64,000 nt of DNA from Arctopsyche grandis (lineage: Eukaryota > Arthropoda > Insecta > Trichoptera > Hydropsychidae), in assembly GCF_051622035.1 (NCBI RefSeq), contig NC_135366.1:2759001-2823000 (forward strand), read 5' to 3'. Shown in pieces: positions 30,380 to 42,839 of this stretch. The notes below the pieces were generated by a model. It was given only the letters and a program-made list of their open reading frames with translations, was not told the origin of the DNA and did not search any database. The first letter of the stretch is position 1; each line of letters begins with the position of its first letter. A program made the translations under genes and the position numbers.

Positions 30380-30757
30380 GTGACGAGCCAGAATGTTAAA
30401 TTACAGAAAACACAAATATCGGAAGGCAAAGATCGAAAATCGAAAGATCTTAAGTCGAAAGATAAAAAAAAAGGGTACATGGTAAACGGTACATACTCAC
30501 TTAATTTGCGCGAGCAGGGTACGACATGAACAAGAGGAACAGGCTTCTCCTCCCGTATTCTGCGCGCGCACGTTAATACGGGAGGAAAAGCCTGTTCCTC
30601 TTGTTCCTGTTGTATCCTGCTCGCGCAAATTAGGTGAGTATGTACCGTTTACCATGTACCCTTTTTTTTGTTGATATTTCGACTTAAGATCTTCCGATTT
30701 TCGATATTTGCCTTCCGATATTTGTGTTTTTTGTAATTTAACATTCTGGCTCGTCAC
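30380..30757. repeat. Near-perfect 378-bp palindrome
   Basis: The left end GTGACGAGCCAGAATGTTAA is matched by the inverse TTAACATTCTGGCTCGTCAC, and pairing continues through CACAAATATCGGAAGGCAAA, the AAGATC core and AACAGGCTTYTCCTCCCGTA to a centre near 30568. It combines two MITE types of this window (GATCGAAAATCGAAAG and GCGCGAGCAGGRTAC) in head-to-head form. It would fold back completely if single-stranded. Confidence 0.85.
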
Positions 30758-32667
30758 GGAGACCGATTAAAATAGATATAAGATGTATTGTGAGCATAAT
30801 TTCGTAATAATAAAATGCATTTGAAAATCAAAAATCAAATTAAAGGTATGTCTTTACTGCATATTTCGAGATAACCAGATAATGTTTTTCAAATTTCATT
30901 TAAAATTGAAAAGCATTTCAATTTGCTGCGAAATGCTTTTCAATTTGTCCGAAAAAGCATTTCCCAGCGGCTGTAATAAACTTTTTAACGGCTTTTTTAT
31001 AAACAAAGCTAATTTTTAGAATTATTGACCTTCTTTGTACTTCGTATTTACAAATAATATTCAGTATTACTTCAAACTTCATTCAACATTCAAACTCAAA
31101 AATTACTATTTTGATAACTAAATTTTTGTATTCATTTATTTGCTTTACAACCTTTATATAAATATTACTTACATAATATAATTACACTATACATCATGGA
31201 GATGATATCACAAAAAAAATAATATCGAGAATTGAATATTAGCAGAGATAAAAAATAAAATAAAGGCTACCCCTTTTTAAGAAAATATGCCTTGGGATTC
31301 TTCGCAAGTACCTCGCAAAATAGTTTGGGATTAAAAGGGTTGAAGTTGAAAACAACGGAAATTTGATTTGTTATCATTGAAATTTTGAAAATTAAAATAA
31401 ACCATCAATCCAAAAAGTTTAAAAATGATCTGAATTAGATAATTGCCTTGGAATTCCGGGATTGAAAACATTAACAGGAACGTATTTAGGGGTCAACAGT
31501 ATTTTTATTATTTTCTATGAATAATTTAACCTTGGAATATTTTTATAAATGTCCAACAGCATCTGCGCAAGGACTCGAGTTAACGAACAGTAGGCAGACA
31601 AGTGATATAAACTTCAATAAAACACCCAATTTGATTATTATTTTTCACACAGTGAACATCTATGTAGTGGAATACGTCTCTTCTCCTAATTATGTACACA
31701 TCATCAAAACCATGGATTTTATTTATGTCGCAGTCACAGAATATACTCGCATTAATTGAGGAACGTTTTTCATTTTAATCAAATATTATATTTATGACAT
31801 AAAAGTGCTCATCCTGAGCTTTGGTAGAGTACGCATACTATTCATAAATGCTACTAATGATAAGTTGAAAATGATATAAGCAAGTAAATATTAAAAAAAA
31901 AATGTTTTACCTTGACAATGGGTCGATTGAAGGGAGTGTTTCTTCGTTTTGTTGTGAAATCGGCAACTGTAGCACAATTTCTATATCATGTATACGCGAA
32001 CGGTATACATGAATTGGTTCGTTTTTTTTTTCTTTGGTCGTGATTCGCTGAAACACACGAAACTAAACGTGAAACAACAAAGTATATATACACATAAAAA
32101 GTGTGGCGATGCAGTTCCGAGTTTGAGCAGTTATCAAGTGGAGTGCGAGAGGAGAGAACCACCAGAAATACATATATAAGGTGTCGGACTAAAAATAGGC
32201 CAGTAGGAAATAACCACATCTCACAGTCAATGTCTGAGCAGGCCAAATGAACGACGGATCATTCGCTGCTCAGTTGGTATAGAAGACGTCAATCCGGCGG
32301 GAAAGTTTAATAAAGTCTGGCCGATGATGGTTTGCACTGCTGTGAAACGAACTGTAAGTCGGGGTAATCCGAATGCAATCATTTGACAGTTGCTATATTG
32401 CACCACTCACACTGCATTAACATTCTGCACATGAGTAAAGTTTTGATAAATGTAACTTTCAAATCGGTTCAAAAAATACAAGAAAGATAGTCTCAATCCT
32501 CAAGCTGGTGATGATTTGAAAGAAAAAGGAATAAAACAATTAAATAGCATTCAAATAGGGGAGAAGTCACAGCCTGGTTGGATTTTAACACTATTGCTAT
32601 GATGGTGCTTTTGTACCAACAGTTGAAATTTATCTTCCAGTTGTAATATATTTTGATTAGTTAGAAT
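30758..32667. other. AT-rich intergenic sequence
   Basis: No ORF with convincing composition and no element ends recognised. The pair AAGCATTTCAATTTG / CAAATTGAAATGCTT-like near 30910-30945 is a short hairpin. Confidence 0.4.
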
Positions 32668-32999
32668 GGGTTTGGTGTAAACGATCGACAAGCGCTAGAT
32701 AGACTGAACCACAGATTAACTGGATGGCTGCTTTAGACGCAATTCTCGACTTCACGAATGATAGATTGCACATCAGATGACGAGTAAGTAAATGGTAATT
32801 ATTAAAATTGAGTTGGATCTTTCTGGCGAGTTTAATAAGGCAAAATTCGGAACTAAAGTATCAGAAGCACTGAACGTATACAGGGTAGGTATGTCGGGAC
32901 TTCGGGTAGATTTCGCTTAGTGTAAGTGCGAGCAGTGCGCACGCATAAGGTACACGTGTTCAGTCTGTCTGGCGCTTGTCGATCGTTTGCACCGCATCG
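32668..32999 (+). mobile_element. MULE-like MITE, copy 2
   Basis: Same ends as 10821-11178. The 9-bp duplication AGTTAGAAT is at 32659-32667 and 33000-33008. The interior carries GAGTAAGTAAATGGTAATTA where copy 1 has the longer CCTTTCGATGTGGACAGATG. Confidence 0.85.
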
Positions 33000-33008
33000 A
33001 GTTAGAAT

Positions 33009-33560
33009 GTATTCCATCTAACCCGGTGCCAACTACCGTCATAGTTGAAGTGTACTTTCAGTTGTAATATATTTTGACTAGTTGGAATATATTCCGTCTA
33101 ACCCACGCAAGGCGAATTACAATCCAACTGGTCAAAATCTATTACGACTGAAAATACAGTTCGATTATAAGTTAGTACCAGGTTAAATGGAGAGGTTAGG
33201 TTTGCTTGAAAACGTTACTCGACTGGTAAATTGAGTTGGAAAGTTACATTTTTATTTTTTATACATTACTGTACGATTAATACGATACTCATTACCTTTA
33301 TTCGTAATACCTAGCGAATATTAACGCATTATTGAATTCTAAAGCATTCGTAAAAACATCAGAGCTGTCAAAGCTCAACTGTTATATTACAACAGGCGCA
33401 CATTGCTGAAAGTGTATTTGTGCTTGTAGAGAAATAATTTACTATTTGAATTTTATTAAAACGCTAGTTGGAATATATTACAACTAAAAATACACTTAGA
33501 CTGTAAAATCTACACTTGACACTACTTTGAAATTGATAGCAATGCACTAGTGGTCGCCAC
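33009..33560. repeat. Diverged inverted repeats of a TTGTAATATATTTTGACTAG family
   Basis: TGTAATATATTTTGAYTAGT recurs at about 32642, 33064 and, inverted, at 33120-33150 and 33465-33490; TCTAACCC follows several of them. A relative is at 61340-61385. Element boundaries could not be set. Confidence 0.45.
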
Positions 33561-33888
33561 GTTGGATTTTTTTTTTTGGGCGTTGTTCATTTTGCCAGTA
33601 TTATCCTATTGGCTATCCAGTATTGAATACACGATCTTATATAAATTCTCCCCTACTTAAAAAACCTAATTTAAAATTAAGCTCTAGTAAAAACTTTTCT
33701 TATAATTTTCCATTAATTAAAAATTTCATTACTTTAATCAAACGAAATTATGCAAACAGTATACGAGCCACTTTCAAATAAATGATATTACATAGAGTCG
33801 CATGCGTTGGATCCTTTGTGCAGAGCTACATCAGCTCAAAATAGACACATATTAAAAATCGAGCATACTCTTCCTATGTGGTAATATT

Positions 33889-34065
33889 GGTTCGGTGATT
33901 ATTCCGCAAAAAGCAATCACGGATCATCTGTCACCCAAAAACTCCATCAATCGCGATCAATCCACGCGGAATATTGCACTAACGAGAACTCCAATGCCAG
34001 ATGTTCCATGTTCGAGATTTTAGTGACTTGCGCGAGATGGCTTTTTGAGGAATAATCCGTTCACC
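33889..34065 (+). mobile_element. MITE, GGTTCGGTGATTATT family
   Basis: It starts GGTTCGGTGATTATTCCGC and ends AATAATCCGTTCACC. Flanks GGTAATATT and GTTGATATT match at 7 of 9 bases. Confidence 0.75.
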
Positions 34066-34326
34066 GTTGATATTAAACACGATGTGAAAAATGACGGTCT
34101 CCCTCACGGGTCCGAAAGTGAAACACCCGAAAACGCAAATATCGGAAATCGAAAGATCTTAAGTCGAAAGATAAAAAAGGGTGCATGGTAAACGGTACAT
34201 ACAGGATCAAGAGGAACAGGCTTTTCCTCCCGTATTCTGCGCGCGCACATTAAACAAGGCTGTATGACAAAAAAAAAAAAAAAGAGAGATAATTTCACCG
34301 CATGCCACTCATATATATATAATATA

Positions 34327-35053
34327 TGTTACACCGAATCCGTGAAATTGTCTATTACACGCATTCGGCAAGAAAATTGCCGAATGCGTGAAAAATGCAA
34401 GCATGTTGCCCAATTCACGGATTTGGCAAATTTTTTGGCGAATGCGTGTATTCGGCAAGAATTTGTCTGCTCAAAGCATAGAGTCGGCAAATAGACAGCA
34501 GCGCTCCGGTGTTGTTTTTTAGAACTGGACAGCGTGGACAAGTGTCAAAGTGACAGCTGAATGAGGATGTTTAATTTAGTTTAATTTACATATTATTATG
34601 TATAATATGACTACATACATATGTTTCGATCATCTCATGACTTAAACATAAATTAATGCCATTTTTATACATTTTGATCAATATTTTAACAGTGAAACAT
34701 ATGTATGCAGTCATATTATTATTATTTTTTTTATGATGTTTTTTTTGTAATTTTTATGATTTTTATTATTTGTATTAAAATCACATTGACGCTTTGGGGC
34801 AACCTGTCAAGTCTCTGTGGTATTGATTTTTTAAAATAAAATAAAATATTATACATAATTATATGTAAATTAAACATCCTTATTCAGCTGTCATTTTGAC
34901 ACTTGGTTATAATATAACACGCTGTCCAGTTCACGCATTCGGCAAAGAATTTACGGAATCCGTGAACTGGGCAACGTGATTGCATTTTTCACGCATTCGG
35001 CAATTCTCTTGCCGAATGCTTGTAATAGACAATTTCATGGATTCGGTGTAACA
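34327..35053. mobile_element. Foldback element with long nested inverted repeats
   Basis: Arms begin TGTTACACCGAATCCGTGAA and run inverted for over 100 bp, containing several ATTCGGCAAG/CTTGCCGAAT units. A second inverted pair inside (GTGTCAAAGTGACAGCTGAA near 34540 and its inverse near 34890) and a third (ACATACATATGTTTC) continue toward the centre. It sits in AT-rich DNA inside a broken GATCGAAAATC MITE (34098-34200 and 35068-35162). Confidence 0.8.
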
Positions 35054-35286
35054 TATATATGTACATAGTACCGTTTACCATGCACCCTTTTTGTTCGATC
35101 TTTGCCTTCCGATATTTGCGTTTTCAGGCGTTTCACTTTCGGGCCCGTGAGGTTGACCCGAAAAATGGTCGTCCAAACTAATTAAACAGGGTATGATGAT
35201 TGAAAATCGTCAATTGAAGACCGTCCATGTGTGTGGAGAAGCGCTGGTTTTTGATTAGAGGAATTCGAGCGCGCCTGGCGACGACG

Positions 35287-35433
35287 ATGAATATCGCAGC
35301 GCGTCATTTCCGCGGACGAAAATATACGCAACAAGTTTTCCGCAACATTTTCCAGCGGGGAGGAAAATTCGCAAGCGTCGCCGCACAACGCACAGATTCT
35401 CGTCGAAAACGTCGAAAGTTGGATTTTTCCGAG
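35287..35433 (+). CDS. Possible first coding exon of an unidentified gene
   Basis: In a GC-rich island (about 35180-35720), ATG 35287 opens a frame of 49 codons ending exactly at GAG|GTAAGG, a strong 5' splice donor in phase 0. The product starts MNIAARHFRGRKYTQQVFRN and is Arg/Lys-rich with few acidic residues until DFSE, compatible with a mitochondrial presequence or a nuclear basic region. An upstream in-frame ATG exists at 35227. I recognise no domain, and no downstream plus-strand exon was found, since 35.7-44.7 kb is repeats. It may equally be a non-coding first exon or chance. Confidence 0.25.
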
Positions 35434-35725
35434 GTAAGGGATGAAAATGCATCGGTGTAATTGAAGGGGAGAGTAAGTTGAGTGGGAGTACCGGGCGAAA
35501 TGTTCCGTGTTGAAAGTGCAACGTATTGCAGATGCACCGCGTCGACGTCGACGTCGGCAGCGTCCGGCGCTGACGCCGGATGCCGACTGGCAACTTGGCC
35601 ACACCTCGACTGGAGCCAATTCTACTATGTGACGTACTCCTAGCTCCCAAATCACTTCTAAAGCTGTGTCCCCACGTTGCTCGTGGCTGTTTGCTCAGGG
35701 TGCAAGTGCAACTTACATACATACT

Positions 35726-37440
35726 CAGTGGCGGACTGGGACTAAAATTAGTGCATGCCAGGAGTCAAAGGGGGCCCACCCAGGGTTAAAAAAATTTGCC
35801 CCCCCCCCCATATAACAAAATTTTCTTTTCAAAAATGGGAATAAACAAATTTAGGTACAAGAAAAATGGCAAAAGCAAAATAGATCCATAAATTACATTG
35901 TATATTTCGTTTTAACCCTTGTCCTAGGTAAATTAGAATGCATCATAAAAGAATGCGGCATAAATGTGGCTTTTAATTTCGGTAGAAAACACTCAAGGAC
36001 GTCATTTCAGCTTTTTCTTGGGGGGGGGGCAAAGATTGGTCCAATTGAATTTTTTTTCAAAAAATGTTTTTTATATCGGAATAAAAATGGAAAATGTTTT
36101 TTGCATACACCTTATTGAGTTATAAAATATGAAAAAAATAAGCTTATTTTTAAAAAAATAATTATAAAAAAATATTATGTAGAAAACGAAGAAAGCGAAA
36201 ATTTATTTCCAAAATCTTAACATGATCAACAAAAATCGACCATCTAACTGAGTCACTAAAAAACTATCTTAATTTCTACCGAATATCTTTTCACTTTATC
36301 TATGTAAATATGTACGTAATAACTAGAGACCGGAATCTGAAGGGGCTGTTTATTGTTCAAAGATTGTAAATGCATTGTTAAAGGTTTGCCGAACCTTTCT
36401 TACAAAGGATTTACAACAATGGAATAATAGGCGGCGCGTTTCCGGCCCCTTCAGATTCCGACCTCTAGTAATAACAATAGATAAAGTTTTGTGATCATGC
36501 GAAAATTTGAACTCAGAATCGATCACTGGTCACGTTAACATACGAACTTTCGGAAAAATAAACGTTACACATCCGTTTTTGAGACAACACAAAGGAAAGG
36601 GGACCTTTCTCACGATTCGCTCTATAGGATGAACAATTTCTAAGAATTTTACCCAAGGCATATCACTTAAAAACCAAAATATACTTGTTTCGAAATAATA
36701 AAATCTTTTTTTTTCAAAGCACATAGCAGCGATTATTTTATTAGTTACCCAAAAGTAGCATACATAAGAAATAAACGTAGATCCATTATATCTCATTAAT
36801 CATTGAATTCATAATATTCACACTATTCGAAAATCGGGATTTTGGGGAGGGGGCCCCTATCCTATATTTCTATATACATGGATGTGTCTAGATAAAGAAT
36901 AGATTTTATATTCGGAAACTGTTTAAAATTGTGTATTTAAATCTTACTATATCGTCGAAGCACAATCAAATGTTATTTTGAAAGTATGAAGTAAATTTAA
37001 ATCGCTGGTTGATGATGAATCGTCATCAAAATTGTTTTAAGCAATTCAGTTTATATTATTCACGGAAATTTGTTTATTCCCATTTTTATTCCAGTAGGTA
37101 GTTGTTACATAGGTATTGGTATATGCATAATCTTGAGGTTGGAAATGGGCCCGGCAAAAGGGCCCACGCAAATGTTGAAACTTACATTTCGAGCCTAATA
37201 AAAAAAGTTAACCGCTCCTTGGGCTGTTAAAGCAGGTATTATTATTTTGTGTATATCGTAAGAAATTTGTTTTGTTGAAATGCCCAAACTTTAGGTCACA
37301 AAGTGCAATATCCTATAAATTTTTACACACGTGAAATAATTAAAAAGTTATTTAATTTTACTGAGGGCCTATATTTTCTAACAGATAGTGGGGCCCACAT
37401 GCCATCGGGCATGTTCGCTTGTATGGCCAGTCCGCCACTG
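35726..37440. mobile_element. hAT-type element, CAGTGGCGGACTGG ends
   Basis: Ends CAGTGGCGGACTGG and CCAGTCCGCCACTG are exact inverses. The 8-bp duplication TACATACT is perfect (35718-35725 and 37441-37448). It is 1715 bp. GGGCCCAC blocks lie near both ends. No intact transposase is visible, and the interior is AT-rich and hosts the MITE at 36323-36468. Confidence 0.9.
36323..36468. mobile_element. Small MITE (CTAGAGACCGGAATCTGAAG ends)
   Basis: 146 bp; CTAGAGACCGGAATCTGAAG is mirrored by CTTCAGATTCCGACCTCTAG. TAATAA directly flanks both sides (36317-36322 and 36469-36474). The interior includes AAAGGTTTGCCGAACCTTT. It is nested in the hAT element. Confidence 0.8.
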
Positions 37441-37585
37441 TACATACTTGCCTTTGGTATACAATGCCAATTATTCACACACTACTAGGTACATCTTCTT
37501 TGTGTTAGGATCGGGAGTGTCTCCTTTTCGTTTTGTTCAGTATTTTTCGTCTACATATATTTTTATTTTTATTTTACATATATAC

Positions 37586-37994
37586 CAGGAAGGCCTTACA
37601 GGAAAATCCCAATGCGCCTTCCTGGCCAATTACAAATACAAATGCAGCATTTTTTATTATAATTCGTTGAATTGCAAGACACTGAAAAAACTCGCAAATT
37701 AACGAGACATCTATGAATTGTACATAAATTCTTATTGTACATCCATCAAATTTTCAAATAGTGGTGACATAGTAGGTAGGAAGGATTTTTAGCCAATTTT
37801 TTTTTCCGGGAACCGTTTCAACAATGAAATCAGAGAAAATTGGCAAACTCTGATAGGAAACGATCAACCTGGAGTCACAAATCCAGGTCTGACCAACAGC
37901 ATACTCTGAAAAATTCATTTTCATTCAGGGATAGAACCCGGCACCTTCTTGACGGTAAGCAGAAGCTTAACGTCCGAGCTATGCTGCTGGCTTG
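37586..37994 (-). mobile_element. tRNA-derived SINE
   Basis: Reverse complement of the SINE at 50835-51265, with head GCCAGCAGCATAGCTCGGA at 37994 and tail CCAGGAAGGCGCATTGGG toward 37586. The B box is mutated (GGTTCTATCCC). Confidence 0.75.
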
Positions 37995-38064
37995 ATGATT
38001 CAGTGATATGATTCAGTGGTGGGGAACGTATGGCACGCGACAATTTCACGATCCGATGTATTAT

Positions 38065-38222
38065 TATGGGGTGACCGTCACCGCACCGACAGTCAAAAAA
38101 TCGAAAATGTTCGTTTACCATGCATACATATGAAAAACGGGGGTCTATCTCACGGCATCGAAAGTGAAAAGATCGAAAAAGCAAATATCGGAAGGCAAAG
38201 ATCGAAAATCGAAAGATCTTAA
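38065..38222. repeat. MITE fragments (GTGACCGTCACCGCACCGA and GATCGAAAATC families)
   Basis: Matches to 15162-15232 and 17101-17225. The second fragment is the target of the TTAA insertion at 38223. Confidence 0.6.
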
Positions 38223-38747
38223 AAGGGCTGGACAGCAGCGCCTTGTCCATACAAACGTACTATACTTCTCCCTACCTCAATTTAGGCACTAGAGAAATAA
38301 TTTTTTAATATACTATGGATATCCACCATTGGGTTGCATCTATCGTTTTATTTTTTTGATTAATTATTTTTTATAGGAGCTAGGAGCCGCCAAACATCTA
38401 TAAAATCGCCTCTTTTTTACACCCACGAAAAGAGTCTAGCGTGCTTATTTAAAGGTTGATTTAAAAAAAAAATATGCCGATAGATTCACAGAAAATATTT
38501 TTCTCATACCGATGATGAAATTTTTTTAAAAATTGGTCCAGTTTTGGAGAATAAAATAGTAGAATACGAAACCTCGATTTTGTCAATTTAAAACACGTTT
38601 TATCTGGTCGAAGCGCAACTGTCGCATTCACTCAATATATATATTGATATATATATTGTCGCATTCACTCAATATATACATACACTCAATATATATATAT
38701 CGAAGAAAGGAACGGTAACAAAATTAAGGTTTCGGTGTACAGCCCTC
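38223..38747 (-). mobile_element. TTAA-flanked MITE, copy B
   Basis: Inverted relative to copy A (28633-29138): starts AAGGGCTGGACAGCAG and ends GTGTACAGCCCTC, with TTAA at 38219-38222 and 38748-38751. The target GATC|TTAA|GTCGAAA is intact in the related repeat at 34150-34165. Confidence 0.85.
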
Positions 38748-38751
38748 TTAA

Positions 38752-39730
38752 GTCGAAATATCAACAAAAAAAAAAGGGTGCATGGTAAACGGTACTATGT
38801 ATATATAATCGGTCTCCGTGACGGGCCCGAATGTGAAACGCCCGAAAACGCAAATATCGGAAGGCAAAGATCGAAAATCGAAAGATCTTAAGTTGAAAGA
38901 TAAAAAAAGGGTGCATGGTAAACGGTACATACTCACTTAATTTGCGCGAGCAGGATGCAAGAAGAATAGGCTTTTCCTCCCGTATCTTGGGCGCGCCATA
39001 GATGTAGAATAACCTAGATATGCCTTTACATACAAATTTTGTTGGAGATCTTGTCACCACTAACTGAGGGGTGTGGGGGGTTTAACTAGCGGGGAAGTGG
39101 TGAAAAAAATGGTCGACGCAGCGGTCAGCAACCAGTTTATGTACATATGTACATGCACTGAAGTTTTATTTTATTTATAACCTTATTTTATTGGACACCC
39201 CGCGTGACAGTAAACCAAACTAATAAAGCCATATTAAGAAAAAAATCTTAAGCTATACTATATAATAAAACCATCATTAACTATTACAATATTTAAACAT
39301 TAGTAACTTCCACAAGGATCAATTTTAAAGCTGACACTTTAATATTTAGTTCATTGTTTGTAGTTTTAAACTTAATGTCGATTTCTGAATTTTCTTCAGT
39401 GCCAACAAGATATACGCGTGCATTAAACGCGTGCGGTAAAACTCTCTCTCCCTCCGTCGTACATCGTCAGTTAATTTGCGCGAGCAGGATACAAGAGGAA
39501 CAGGCTTTTCCTCCCGTATCCTTCACGCGCACATTAAACAAGGCTGTATGACAAAAAGAGAGATAATTTCACCGCATGTCACTGATATATATTATATACA
39601 TATAAATAGTACCGTTTACCATGCACCCTTTTTTTTGATTTTTCGACTTAAGATCTTTCGATTTTCGTTCTTTGCCTTCCGATATTTGCTTTTTCGATCT
39701 TTTGACTTTCGGTGCCGTGAGGTAGACCCA
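38752..39730. repeat. Cluster of GATCGAAAATC and CAGTGGCGTGCGGTG MITE fragments
   Basis: 38752-38800, 38815-38935 and 39605-39730 belong to the palindromic family completed at 30380-30757. 39420-39590 matches the hAT MITE of 15307-15473. 39000-39400 is unassigned AT-rich sequence. Confidence 0.6.
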
Positions 39731-39833
39731 TAATTATGACCAGACTTCGGCAACCACGAACCTTTTTTTCTCTTTTGCTTTGTTGGACAATAGTGAACCA
39801 TTTTTTGTGGGTAAAAGCATCCTGGCCGCCAGT

Positions 39834-39950
39834 GCCGGTTTTAGGGGGGGGGGGCTAGGTCGGGCGGCGCCCAAAGGCGCTGAGTAAGTTAGGGCGCCGT
39901 TCGATGTGCCAAAGGCGCTTTAAAATTTAAAATTAGGGCGCTAAATGATT
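39834..39950 (+). mobile_element. Truncated hAT MITE (CAGTGCCGG family)
   Basis: Left end CAGTGCCGGTTTTAG, G run and GGCGGCGCCCAAAGGCGC as at 20364; the right end is missing. Confidence 0.65.
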
Positions 39951-42599
39951 TTTTAATAAAATCGAAAGTGAATTAAAACCAGCATAATTCAGAAGTATTG
40001 TATCCGAACATTTGGGTTGCTATGCGGATTTTGCTGACACTGCCTGAAACTGGAGCAAGTGGTGGACGTAGTTTTTCGAAACTTTAATTAATTAAAAGTT
40101 ATCTCCGGTCAACATGTCATAAAATAGACTTTCCAGTTTTGGAACTATTATCTATTGAAGATGATATCGCTGAAAATCTTGATTTTTCAGATTGAAATAT
40201 CATTTTATTTATTTGTTTACTTGTCTATTTTTAACTTCACCTTTGGGTTGGGAAATCTTGTCAAAAACTTTTTTGCCGGTTCCAAGCCCAGAAAAAGGAG
40301 GATGGAGGTAACCCGTTTTGTATAATTTGTTTTTTTAATTTTATGTTTTTAAAACTCTATGCAAAAATTTATGTTTTTTAAAACTCTATGCACAAAATCC
40401 ACAAGAACAGTTTTTCATTTTTTTGTATCAATTTCCCTTCCTAAAGGTTCCTTTTATTTTTACTTGATATATTTTTGATTTTTCGATTGATTAAATGGTA
40501 TTTATGAACTGGATAGAATTTAAATTTCTACCACGCATTTTTTTTCGCACACAAAAATCACACCCCTGAGTTTGTGGGTCTCGGTTTGAATAGCCCTGAT
40601 ATACCGTATTGGTGCGACTATATCTTATATCTATTTATTTTGAATTTGCTTTTAAGAAGAACAAAAACATTTAAACATAGTTCTTTTGTTTGAGTAAACT
40701 GCCACTTCCGGTTGATGGGTGCTCACCAAATTTTATATATAACTTGGTATTAAGCTTAAACTTCTAGATATGGAATTTTAATTCAATAAACCAAAAGGTT
40801 TCTGAGAAAAACATAAAAAAAACTTTGATGTTCTAGAGTAAAAGTACTACTTCCGGTTGAGGAAAAAATATTTAAAAAATTTGGGTTATAAAATTTATAA
40901 TTTCTATTATATGTAAAAAAATTTCATCTGATTCGGTCAGCGATTTGGGAGATATTTGAGTTCAAAAACTTAAAAAAAGGAGGATACCTATATATAAAAA
41001 TTTTGAAAAAATTTTAGGTCGTATCGATAAAAATTTCAATAATCGATACTAAGTTTCAGTTCGATAGGACGAACGGTGTTCAAAAATTCCCAAAATTCAC
41101 TGACACACAGATACATTTTTTCTAAATCATGAAAACATGATCAGTGATCGATTCCGAGTTCGAATCAGTCAAAATCTTGAGCTCGAATTTTCGCATGATC
41201 ACAAAACTTCATCCATTGTTACTACGTACATATGTAGATAAAGTAGAAATAATAATTTCCAATTGACTTAAAAAAGGTTCTCTATCGCAACTATGTATAT
41301 TTATTGACTATAGCTCTGTTCATGTAATGACACAGATTCCAAACCCTTTTAGTCCATTACCAAATTCGCAAGAAAATCATTTTCAATAGTGTGAATAAAA
41401 CATATTTTATAAGTATCTCAGAAATATATAATCAAATAAAAGTAAAACTAATTAAAAATTTTAATATCTGTCAACAAATTACATATGTGCTGAGGAACCG
41501 TTGCGCATATCCAAGAATTCATCTTACATTTCATCAGAAATGCCGACTTCATTTAAGCGGTGAATGATTTTTGTAGCAGTGCAGCTTTTTCAGTGAGCTC
41601 AGAGAAGTACATATACTCATTCAATTTTTATTAAAGTGAAGCAGCTTTCTGAGAATTTGAACGAACGATGTTATCAAAATTAAACCATTAAAAAGTCTTG
41701 ATGAGAAGTGAAAGTATTAATAAAACAACTACATGCATAGATAGCTGTATGCAAATTTCAGTGAAAGAAGAACAGATTTTTTGCGTATCATTCAAACTTG
41801 TTCTCAAATTTACACATGATTGAATTACAATACCACCATATTTTATTCGGGAGGAGAAATATACCAATAAAAATAAAATAAATCCTATAGACTAGATATA
41901 CATATACATGGTATACTGCACTATGTATGTATGAAACCTATAATGTTAATTACGAGCCCAGTTATTTTCAAGTCTCAAGATTCACACCTACGACTTTAAG
42001 TGACCTTAGAAAACGATTATTGTAGGTGAGTATCAACTTTCGAATTGTTCCAACGTGAAAAATGACAGATTTACTTGTGCGTAGGAGTAACGACATAGAA
42101 ACATTAGGAAACAGCATGACTATTTGCAAGTAAATATTATTACATCAGGTGGAAAACATGAAATGTTTTTATTTGTTTTATGAAATTTTTTCCTTCTAAA
42201 ATTTCAAAAATGTTATCACACTCAATTAATTTAGGAAGGCAATATGGAGTTTCATATTTGATGTTTTAATATTTGTAGTTGTATTAATTATCTCGAAGAA
42301 AATTTATCTTGTCCAAAGTATTCTGCAGTTCTAGAAAATTTTGTCAATCTTCTTCTTCTTCTTCCCTCCACACAGCCAACCTCGATCAGTTCTCCATGTC
42401 ATGAGATTTAAAGACCCTACATCTCACGAACTAAAAAGACTTGTGAAAGGAAACGCCACGCATGAAAACATAATATAATATAAATAATTTATTAAATTAA
42501 TATAAATAATTTATTTAAGTTTCAAAGCCACTTTTCTCGAATTACTTTCTTTATTTTGGGTGAATTAAAAAGTATACTGTGTGTGAAGGTCATAATATC
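39951..42599. other. AT-rich, unclassified interspersed repeat material
   Basis: Two CTACTTCCGGTTGA-type blocks (40700 and 40850), CATCTGATTCGGTCAGCGAT (40925) and TCATGAAAACATGATCAGTG (41128) look like a LINE 3' UTR. Part of it (the ATCGATTC ... GCATGATCACAAAACTT section) recurs inverted at 36490-36530. No coding region is preserved. Confidence 0.4.
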
Positions 42600-42712
42600 A
42601 CCAGTTACAAATTTACGTTACTAAAATCTCGATCACGGAACATCTGGCACCCAAAAACTCCATCAATAACAACCATTCTTAATTGCGCAATAGTCCGTTT
42701 ACTGGTGAAAGC
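42600..42712. mobile_element. Degenerate MITE, GGTTCGGTGATTATT family
   Basis: Contains ACTAAAATCTCGATCACGGA, CATCTGGCACCCAAAAAC and AATAGTCCGTTTAC; the centre is deleted. Confidence 0.6.
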
Positions 42713-42839
42713 GTATGTATTTATTATTGGAGATAATTCTAGTATATTTGTCTGGTAGCTTGCGCTCATCATTTTCATAATTGAATGTGATCTATGAGTG
42801 GAATTTTGATCTTCTCTCTTCTATTTAGGCCTTGTAGGG

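Noticed and set aside
35182..35722. Two long minus-strand ORFs (155-157 codons) in the GC-rich island
   Set aside because: They overlap each other in different frames, have Arg/Ser/Cys compositions typical of GC-rich antisense frames, and lack splice signals that fit.
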